Of a stretch of DNA of 47,469 nt, positions 41,999-47,469 are shown piece by piece. The DNA comes from Acidithiobacillus ferrivorans (GTDB taxonomy: Bacteria; Pseudomonadota; Gammaproteobacteria; Acidithiobacillales; Acidithiobacillaceae), in the NCBI GenBank assembly GCA_018853935.1, contig JAAOMR010000027.1:1-47469 (forward strand), read 5' to 3'. The notes beneath the pieces were generated by a model. The model made no database searches and had not been told where the DNA came from. It was given only the letters and a program-made list of their open reading frames with translations. Numbering within the stretch: the first letter of the stretch is position 1; every line of letters starts with the position of its first letter. The position numbers and the translations under genes were made by a program.

Positions 41999-42016
41999 CA
42001 TGCGGGGTGTTTTTGG
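41999..42016 (-). promoter_or_regulatory. CATGCGG box (copy 4)
   Basis: CATGCGGGGTGTTTTTGG. The same orientation and distance as copies 1-3. Confidence 0.6.
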
Positions 42017-42077
42017 TCTGTAGCGAGGCGGCCCCCCGGAGTCCAATGCTGAGATCTTGAGTGAGAGCCGGTTATGC

Positions 42078-43034
42078 TCAGCGCCCCAGAAGCAAAGCCA
42101 GGAAGCCACGATCACCGATAATCCGCCGCAACGCCGCAAGATCAATCCGCATTATCCCCGCCGCCATGTGAACCGCTTCGCGCACCTTGTCCTCAGCTGA
42201 CGCATTCGGATGCGTGATTTCCACGAGCTTTGCGCAATCCTCAATGCCGGACAAAAAGTCGTGAAAGGGCACAGGCAGAAAGTGATCCAGGACAGATGTC
42301 TTGCTGGGAGACTCTGCGGCAGAAAGTAAATCTGCGTCTTCCATCGCTCCACCCGAACGCGTCGGTGCTGCCTCTCCTGCGTAAAGTCGTCGCTCACACT
42401 CGATGAAATATTGGCGGGCTTCCTTGCCCTTCGGGGTGCGCTCGACCATGGAGAGCTCCTTGGCCATGTCCAGGGTGAAAGCGTATTCCTTGGTTTTGCG
42501 ATCACCGCCGCGTCCAGTTTGATTCCCCGATTTCGGGGAATCAATAATAAAGTCCTGATTCTCCACGAACCTAAACTGTTTGATGCGGTCGGTAATCCAA
42601 GTGGAGAAGTCCTTCCCCACTTCGAGGAATGTGTGCAACTCACGGGCGTTGACGGTCTGAACTACCAGCCCACCAATCACACCAGACGAAACCGCAACCA
42701 AACCATCGAGATTGTCTTGAGGTTCAGCAGCGGGTGCAGGCTGCTCCTTGTAACGGGGTTTCTCGTTCATTTGACTGATCACCTTGGCAAGATAGGCCAG
42801 AGAATTCAACTCTATCCCTTGACGCAGAAAGTGCTTCTCAAACAAGCAGGCGATTTCCGGAACCGTATAGCCCTGCTCGCGCAGCCCGGCGATGACTGAT
42901 CGGTAACTTTCCAGGGTGGAGCGAATCGTTTTCCGCTTACGGGGCCCCCGCTTAATCATCTCTCGCGCCTCTTCCGTCAGTTGGTCAGAAGCTTCCTGTG
43001 AAAAAATAGGCGGGTTATGGTCTTTGGATGACAT
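42078..43034 (-). CDS. AntA/AntB-type antirepressor with TraK-like N-terminal domain (318 aa)
   Basis: Residues 125-220 match the phage AntA/AntB antirepressor domain (VNARELHTFLEVGKDFSTWI, FRFVENQDFIIDSPK, YAFTLDMAKELSMVERTPKG, ARQYFIECERRL). The first 95 residues (KTIRSTLESYRSVIAGLREQ ... VPEIACLFEK ... LAYLAKVISQ) are clearly paralogous to residues 50-115 of the TraK-like protein encoded across the intergenic region. AntA proteins lift repression by binding a repressor. A role in switching the element's genes is plausible. CTATAG lies 32 bases upstream. Confidence 0.8.
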   Translation of the reverse strand: MSSKDHNPPIFSQEASDQLTEEAREMIKRGPRKRKTIRSTLESYRSVIAGLREQGYTVPEIACLFEKHFLRQGIELNSLAYLAKVISQMNEKPRYKEQPAPAAEPQDNLDGLVAVSSGVIGGLVVQTVNARELHTFLEVGKDFSTWITDRIKQFRFVENQDFIIDSPKSGNQTGRGGDRKTKEYAFTLDMAKELSMVERTPKGKEARQYFIECERRLYAGEAAPTRSGGAMEDADLLSAAESPSKTSVLDHFLPVPFHDFLSGIEDCAKLVEITHPNASAEDKVREAVHMAAGIMRIDLAALRRIIGDRGFLALLLGR

Positions 43035-43066
43035 GGCAAAATCCTTTTTTCAGTGATCTGTACCAT

Positions 43067-43072
43067 CTATAG
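43067..43072 (-). promoter_or_regulatory. CTATAG site upstream of the antirepressor gene
   Basis: Read on the minus strand TTTTTCTATAGATG, 32 bases before the ATG. No CATGCGG box is 22 bp away; the nearest copy is at 43215. Confidence 0.5.
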
Positions 43073-43214
43073 AAAAAGAAATTCCATTTCAAAATGACCT
43101 GCACGGCGGTGACTGGCGCTGTGGAGTGTCGGTTATTGCGGTCAGCAGTGTTTGTGCACGCCAGTTGGGGCTACCCGCGCCGCATCCAATAAAAACAACA
43201 TACTAAAAAAATTC

Positions 43215-43231
43215 CATGCGGGGCGTTTATC
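43215..43231 (-). promoter_or_regulatory. CATGCGG box (copy 5)
   Basis: CATGCGGGGCGTTTATC, in the same orientation as the other four copies, but 142 bases from the CTATAG site at 43067. Confidence 0.5.
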
Positions 43232-43249
43232 TTGCATTCAGAATACAGT

Positions 43250-43670
43250 TGGGCATTTGTAGGTAGTTATGTGCGGTTAATTGTGGGAACACAGTTTGAA
43301 TGTATGTGTGGATAGCGTCGTGATGGTTGTGAGTAGCTGGTGTGGAGTTTTGTGATGATGAAGTGGGGAGCAAGATCGGGATAGAGTCGGGACTTGTGGG
43401 TGGATAGTGTACAGATATTTGTGGGCATGTCATGCATATAAGTATATGAATATTATCGGTAGTGTTGTGTGTATATGGTTCTGATATGAGTGTGGTTATG
43501 GTGAGGATGGTTGTCGATAGTCTGTCGGAACATTTGTTCGCATAGAGTAGGGATGGTTGTGCGGATTGGGTGGGGAGCTTTGTGGGTAGCGAGTGGCGAT
43601 ATTGGTCATCCCAATCGTGGGGAGAGGGGTTTGCACACGGTGTCGATGTCTGTGCGGAGCATGTCTACAC
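43250..43670. other. Non-coding G/T-rich, C-poor stretch
   Basis: About 420 bases of the plus strand are dominated by G and T with very few C. Degenerate units recur, such as GATGGTTGT (43322, 43506, 43552), GTGGGTRGNG and TGTGCGG (43271, 43560, 43651). No convincing gene is present on either strand. It forms the left part of the 889-base gap between the antirepressor and TraK-like genes. Confidence 0.6.
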
Positions 43671-43706
43671 CTATAATCCCACATGAATCCGTATAGTTAT
43701 CAGTAT

Positions 43707-43777
43707 AAAGGTATAGCAAATATCCTGACAAAGGTATGAAGAAATATCCGGACAAAGGTATAACCTTTATCCGATGG
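43707..43777. repeat. Three 23-24 bp iterons, candidate oriT/origin region
   Basis: Units start AAAGGTATAGC, AAAGGTATGAAG and AAAGGTATAACC and run through AAATATCCTGAC, AAATATCCGGAC and TTTATCCGATGG, head to tail. The first contains TATCCTG, the core of the IncP-type nick consensus. The third contains the inverted repeat AAAGGT-ATA-ACCTTT. The location next to a TraK-like gene matches IncP oriT. Confidence 0.65.
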
Positions 43778-43890
43778 TTTGTCCCCAGTCGTCGGGGTAT
43801 AGGTGTCGGAGCCATTGTCTACACCTGTCTCGGCATAAATCATTGTTCTTTGGTGCGGATACCTGTCTGCACAAAGCGCAAGACCATTCT

Positions 43891-43896
43891 CTATAG
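43891..43896 (+). promoter_or_regulatory. CTATAG site upstream of the traKLM-like unit
   Basis: The context is TTCTCTATAGAGTGAAAGC. It ends 27 bases before the GTG at 43924. Confidence 0.55.
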
Positions 43897-43923
43897 AGTG
43901 AAAGCACCTTTGGGTGCACATCT

Positions 43924-44496
43924 GTGAGGATAGATGCGTTGAGCGAAGAACAGACAAGAATCAGTACAAGTGGGACTTCAGCAACCCGGCTAAAGCAGCG
44001 TGAGAAAAAACCAGTCATTCCCTCTCCGGAGGAACTGAAGGAGGCTGCCCATGAAGCGATCAGAGACATCAGCCCAGAAGCCCGACGAAACACCATCCGA
44101 AAACAGCTGGAGGCGTGCAGGGACGATCTGGTGCAAATGCGCAAGGACGGACAAACCATTCTGGATATCGCCATGGCCTATGTGACGGCGTTCGCCAGAT
44201 TCGACTCCAGAGGTGTGGCCATTTCATATTTTGCCAAGATTATTAGCGATATAACAAAAAATGAGTTTCCTCGCCCACCCAAAAAAACACCGACGACAAG
44301 AAGCACTTCGGCAAACTCTGGCTCCAGGCAAAATCATGCATCGATGAGGCATGGGTCGCAGGACGATCGAACCCCCGCCGAAAAACTGGAAGAAGCCAGG
44401 CAAGCCAGAGAGGTGTCTGCCAGAAACAATGGGGGATCAGCGGACAATAATGGGCTTCCGCCTGGCTATCGCGAAAGACCGCTTGATGAGCTTTAA
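43924..44496 (+). CDS. TraK-like oriT-binding protein (190 aa)
   Basis: The GTG at 43924 is the longest start; TTG at 43939, behind GAGG, is an alternative. Residues 50-115 (NTIRKQLEACRDDLVQMRKDG ... ISYFAKIISDI) show the helical pattern of IncP TraK, which wraps oriT DNA, and match the antirepressor's N terminus. The tail is basic and disordered (Pro/Lys/Ser/Arg-rich). It is followed by TraL- and TraM-like genes, the IncP order. Confidence 0.65.
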   Translation: MRIDALSEEQTRISTSGTSATRLKQREKKPVIPSPEELKEAAHEAIRDISPEARRNTIRKQLEACRDDLVQMRKDGQTILDIAMAYVTAFARFDSRGVAISYFAKIISDITKNEFPRPPKKTPTTRSTSANSGSRQNHASMRHGSQDDRTPAEKLEEARQAREVSARNNGGSADNNGLPPGYRERPLDEL

Positions 44497-44522
44497 CTTA
44501 CCAATTTAAAAAGGAGAATGCT

Positions 44523-45209
44523 GTGAATAATGTGCTTTATGTGGGTGGCAGCAAGGGCGGCGTCGGTAAATCTGTGGTCAGCATCGCCGTTGCGGACCTT
44601 TTGATTTCCCGCGGATTAAATCCTGTTATTGTTGAAACGGATACGGCAAACCCGGATGTCGGGTCAATGTACAATAAATTCGCTTTTTTCGCCGATCTGG
44701 ACGATCGGGATGGCTGGCTCCGAATGATTGCGCACATCGAGGCGAACGCCGATAGACCGTTTCTCATTAATTCTGCCGCCCGTGCCAATACGGGGCTGGA
44801 AAAGTACGGACGGGATCTCTTTTTTGATTCCCTCGTGGCGCTCGGTCGTGAGTGCACGGCTTTCTGGGTTACCAACCGAACAAAAGACTCAGTAACTATG
44901 CTTGCAGATTTTCTCGAAATGTCAGCGGGCGTCGTTCCTGTGCACGCGGTGCGAAATATGTATTTCGGGTCGGCACAAAAATTTGAGTTGCTCAACACAT
45001 CAAAAACGCTCGAAGCGGCCATCAAAACAGGCGGCACGGTACTAGATTTCCCGGATCTCGCTGATCGGGTGTATGAAAAGCTCAATGTGCAGCGTTGGAC
45101 CGTTGAGCATGCTCTGGAGCCGGAAATGCTCTCCATAGGCGACAAGGTGGAGTTGATGCGTTGGCGGCGTGAGGCGAACCGGTGCTTTGAGGAGGTGATC
45201 CATGCCTGA
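44523..45209 (+). CDS. traL: TraL-like ParA-type ATPase
   Basis: A 228-aa P-loop protein with the deviant Walker A motif GSKGGVGKS (residues 9-17) and VIVETDTANPD after it, as in the ParA/MinD family and in IncP TraL. TraL-type ATPases are relaxosome- or transfer-associated. AAGGAGAATGCT precedes the GTG start. The stop overlaps the next ATG. Confidence 0.85.
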   Translation: MNNVLYVGGSKGGVGKSVVSIAVADLLISRGLNPVIVETDTANPDVGSMYNKFAFFADLDDRDGWLRMIAHIEANADRPFLINSAARANTGLEKYGRDLFFDSLVALGRECTAFWVTNRTKDSVTMLADFLEMSAGVVPVHAVRNMYFGSAQKFELLNTSKTLEAAIKTGGTVLDFPDLADRVYEKLNVQRWTVEHALEPEMLSIGDKVELMRWRREANRCFEEVIHA

Positions 45210-46110
45210 AGAGAGTTTTGATCCGGATGATTTTTTAAATGGGGCCGTGCCGGCCTCCAATCATCCTGCGTCGGACGAAGTGGACCCCGATGCATTTGCT
45301 GGCGACGATGATTCGGCACAGAGTGGGCCGGTTCAGGAGGAAGAGGGCAGATTGGAAGATGCGCCAGATGGATCTACACACCAGCAAAAAACACCGCCCC
45401 CCGCGGCGACATCGGCACCAGTACAGCCCGAAGCTACCCGTGAAACGGCACCCGTTGCGGCAAGGAGCGAAAGGCAGGCGCGATTAAAAACTCTGTTCGA
45501 GCAGGTGATAGAATCGCAACCTCCGGAAAGGGCCGCTCAGTTCCACCAACTCAAGGCAACCATGGGTCTGCGGGATGATGACGCTCTCTGGGGTGTTATT
45601 GCGGTTCTGGACATCCACCTGAAGCTCTTTGAGACGATACCAGAGAACATTGCGGAAGCGGCGATCCAGGCCACCGATGCGGCTAAAGCGCAGGCTCTTG
45701 TGGAGATCCAATCAGCTATCGGGCAGCAATCAGAATTGCTCATGAAGTCGGTAAGCTCCGCGCTGGAGACACGGTCAGTGTCCTTGTTTTTGGCGCATCT
45801 TACGTGGTACGGCACGGGGGTGCTTTTCCTTTCAAGCCTCATTTTTTCTGTGGGGTTTGCGGCTGGCAGTCGCCGGGTTCCGCCCTGGATGATGCATGGC
45901 ATCCTGCAGGGCGTCATTGATGCACCCTTGGCGCCCGTGGCCGGCGCTGCATTGGTTGCTACTGGTATATTCCCGCTGCTTCGGGGGTTAGGTATGAGTG
46001 CTGATGATCGGAAAAGTAAGGGTAAGAAGTGGGCCATGATCATTGCCTCCTTTGTTGCCATGGGAGTCGGTGTGTGGATGATGACGAGTGTAGCGGTTGG
46101 AATTGGATAA
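45202..46110 (+). CDS. traM: TraM-like membrane protein (302 aa)
   Basis: An acidic, disordered N-terminal 90 residues precede a helical core (ARLKTLFEQVIESQPP, LRDDDALWGVIAVLDIHL) and a C-terminal part with two to three membrane helices (about 210-230, 250-265 and 280-300). The DDxxW/L-I core recalls IncP TraM, but the N- and C-terminal parts are longer. It is the third gene of the TraK-L-M-like unit. Confidence 0.65.
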   Translation: MPEESFDPDDFLNGAVPASNHPASDEVDPDAFAGDDDSAQSGPVQEEEGRLEDAPDGSTHQQKTPPPAATSAPVQPEATRETAPVAARSERQARLKTLFEQVIESQPPERAAQFHQLKATMGLRDDDALWGVIAVLDIHLKLFETIPENIAEAAIQATDAAKAQALVEIQSAIGQQSELLMKSVSSALETRSVSLFLAHLTWYGTGVLFLSSLIFSVGFAAGSRRVPPWMMHGILQGVIDAPLAPVAGAALVATGIFPLLRGLGMSADDRKSKGKKWAMIIASFVAMGVGVWMMTSVAVGIG

Positions 46111-46129
46111 CGCTGAGCATAGTGGCCTA

Positions 46130-47287
46130 TCACCAAGCTTTTGGCTTCACGTCTTTTTTAGCAACTGAAGGCTCAAACTCGGCGCGTGTAAGCGATTGAC
46201 CACGGGCATCCCTGTTTACATAGATTTGCAGGCTACTCCATGACTCATGCAGGCTGATACGCTGAATATCAGGGATGCTCAGCCCATCTTCCGCCAACCG
46301 TGAACAACCCTCGTGCCGCAAATCATGAAAATGCAGATCTTCGATTCCCAGGATTTGCATGTGCCGCGTCCAGTAAGACCCGATGGTTTTTGGATCAAAC
46401 GGAAACAAGCGGTCATCCTGCATCGTTTTTCGGCGTGCCACCAGATCAACGTCCTCTATCGTTGCGTTAATGACGGGCAGAAGGGCATCCGTAACGTGCA
46501 TCCATTGATGGTTCCCCTGCGATCCGCCAGGGTTTTTGATGTTGCGCACAAGCCAGATTCCACGGTCCTGATCGTAGTCCGAAAGTCGCATGGACATGAT
46601 TTCCGATTGCCGGCGGCATGAATAGATGGCAAACCAGAAAATGAGATACATGGGTGGCGAGGATTTCCGGTAGCCCAGTGATAAAAATCGCTCGCAGATT
46701 CTCTCTATCTCTTCCCGTTTGAGCCGTCGCTTTCTCTTTCGTGATCTCGCTACTAGGCGCTCGACCCGGCAAAGTTCTGTCGCATCACCGATGGCTTCCA
46801 TGGACAGCGGTATGCCCCATGCCGCGCGTGCATAGCGATAGATTACCCGCAACCAGATCAGATCGTTGAGCGCGGTGGATGGCCCTGTTCCGGACACGCG
46901 GCGACTGCGAATGTGGGAGATAAGGCGCGGTGCGTCGAGTTCAGATGCTATACAGTCTGCGATGGGCAGTCTCCGCAATAGGAGTAGGTGCTGCAACTTG
47001 CTACGTCCTAGCGGTTCAACAGTTTGCTTTTCTTCAATGTAGCGATCAATCATCTTGCCGATAGGCAACGTCGATGAGGGACGCATAGCCTCTTCGGGGT
47101 TTTCACGCAGGGCCTGTTCGCGTTCTAATGCCCAGGCTTTGGCGGCCGCTTTCTTGTGGAACGTCCGGCTCTCACAATGGAAGACTTCCCCATTGCGCTT
47201 AAGGCGAATCGTTGCGGTATGGCGAAGGGTACCATCCTTCTGTTTTCGTGAGACAATAGTGGCCAACTCGGTGCTCCGGTGCAACAT
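46130..47287 (-). CDS. int: Tyrosine recombinase (ICE integrase), dusA-type
   Basis: The start M at 47287 (MLHRSTELATIVSRKQKDG) gives 385 aa; the frame stays open to 47386. The catalytic set is Arg in CRRQSEIM (about residue 225), Lys in RNIKNPGG, HDLRH (about 322) and Tyr in LQIYVN (about 356). The N-terminal arm-binding domain (AATIRLKRNGEVFH) and the core-binding domain are recognisable. It lies beside and opposite to dusA, the arrangement of integrases that insert into the 5' end of dusA. Confidence 0.95.
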   Translation of the reverse strand: MLHRSTELATIVSRKQKDGTLRHTATIRLKRNGEVFHCESRTFHKKAAAKAWALEREQALRENPEEAMRPSSTLPIGKMIDRYIEEKQTVEPLGRSKLQHLLLLRRLPIADCIASELDAPRLISHIRSRRVSGTGPSTALNDLIWLRVIYRYARAAWGIPLSMEAIGDATELCRVERLVARSRKRKRRLKREEIERICERFLSLGYRKSSPPMYLIFWFAIYSCRRQSEIMSMRLSDYDQDRGIWLVRNIKNPGGSQGNHQWMHVTDALLPVINATIEDVDLVARRKTMQDDRLFPFDPKTIGSYWTRHMQILGIEDLHFHDLRHEGCSRLAEDGLSIPDIQRISLHESWSSLQIYVNRDARGQSLTRAEFEPSVAKKDVKPKAW

Positions 47288-47328
47288 GATCGGGAAAATG
47301 GCTTCATGTTGCACTCTTGTAACACCGG

Positions 47329-47431
47329 ATACAGTAAAATACAAGTTTTTGCGGCTAAATGCGGCATAATTCAGACAGTCGAACAATGAGGCAACTCCAT
47401 GAATGACAATAAAAATACAGTAAAATCAAGT
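47329..47431. repeat. Paired direct repeats, probable integrase arm sites
   Basis: ATACAGTAAAATACAAGT (47329-47346) and ATACAGTAAAATCAAGT (47415-47431) are 86 bases apart. The second lies inside the first codons of dusA. Their position between int and the insertion site fits arm-type integrase binding. Confidence 0.6.
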
Positions 47432-47469
47432 GATAAGATATTATCGGTTGCCCCCATGCTCGACTGGAC
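47399..47469 (+). CDS. dusA: tRNA-dihydrouridine synthase A, 5' end only
   Basis: The ATG at 47399 starts MNDNKNTVKSSDKILSVAPM, followed by LDWT at the window edge. SVAPMLDWT is the FMN-binding signature at the start of DusA, which reduces uridine in tRNA D-loops. Insertions use this part of the gene; the first codons and the start region then come from the element. A GAGG site lies about eight bases upstream. The chain is cut by the window end. Confidence 0.9.
   Translation, partial: MNDNKNTVKSSDKILSVAPMLDW

Noticed and set aside
43707-43777. CRISPR array.
   Set aside because: The three units are directly adjacent and nearly identical along the whole length, with no unique spacers and no cas genes.
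43227-43957. Several 60-85 aa minus-strand frames in the region before the TraK-like gene.
   Set aside because: They are low-complexity products of G/T-rich and repeated DNA without ribosome sites or coding character.
1-47469. tRNA or rRNA genes.
   Set aside because: I saw no cloverleaf or rRNA-like sequence on either strand; the integration target is dusA, not a tRNA.
1-47469. Insertion sequences or transposases.
   Set aside because: No transposase motif or pair of terminal inverted repeats with target duplication was visible; the only recombinase is the integrase.

Overview
This window looks like the integrase-proximal part of a large integrative and conjugative element (ICE) in a proteobacterium. 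The right edge carries a tyrosine recombinase next to the first 24 codons of dusA (tRNA-dihydrouridine synthase), a known insertion site for such elements. The rest is a conjugation backbone related to IncP Tra/Trb systems, wrapped in accessory genes. Protein families are gamma-/Acidithiobacillia-like and base composition is moderately GC-rich, but the sequence alone does not identify the host. VirB4, VirB8, VirB9, VirB10 and a relaxase are not visible, so the element very probably continues to the left of base 1.

Layout. 1-3005 (+): secreted or surface proteins (a glycine-rich protein cut by the window edge, two signal-peptide proteins, a small membrane protein), closed by a strong terminator. 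3767-9877 (-): a PcfJ-like gene, a phospholipase-D-like gene and several unknowns; two of these genes are full of short in-frame repeats. 10043-19327 (-): a 9-kb block of polyvalent proteins (ArdC/zincin/DUF2958 giant of 1682 aa, an LPD7 protein, KfrB-like ends). 19535-24757 (+): topoisomerase III followed by a tightly coupled operon that includes an Aas/PlsC-like acyltransferase. 25340-30800 (+, with a short - insert): TrbB/VirB11 ATPase, VirB1 transglycosylase, membrane proteins and a TraB/Lnt-like protein. 30821-36892 (-): AbiEii-type nucleotidyltransferase pair, then TrbJ/TrbL-like T4SS genes and a TrbK-size lipoprotein. 37559-39112 (-): a HipA kinase with its own N-terminal helix-turn-helix. 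39221-43034 (-): TraG coupling protein, a small partner and an AntA-type antirepressor. 43035-43923: non-coding, with iterons and a candidate oriT. 43924-46110 (+): TraK-, TraL- and TraM-like genes. 46130-47469: integrase and dusA.

How it works together (inference). Most operons start 27-41 bases downstream of a palindromic TTTTCTATAGAG-type site, which suggests one shared promoter or operator across the element. Five copies of a second box, CATGCGG-N2-YGTTT, all lie in the same orientation upstream of minus-strand genes; four of them end exactly 22 bp before the CTATAG site. No canonical -35 is visible, so an element-encoded activator or repressor binding the box is the simplest model. The AntA antirepressor, whose N-terminal domain is a paralogue of the TraK-like protein across the putative oriT, is a natural candidate for part of that switch.
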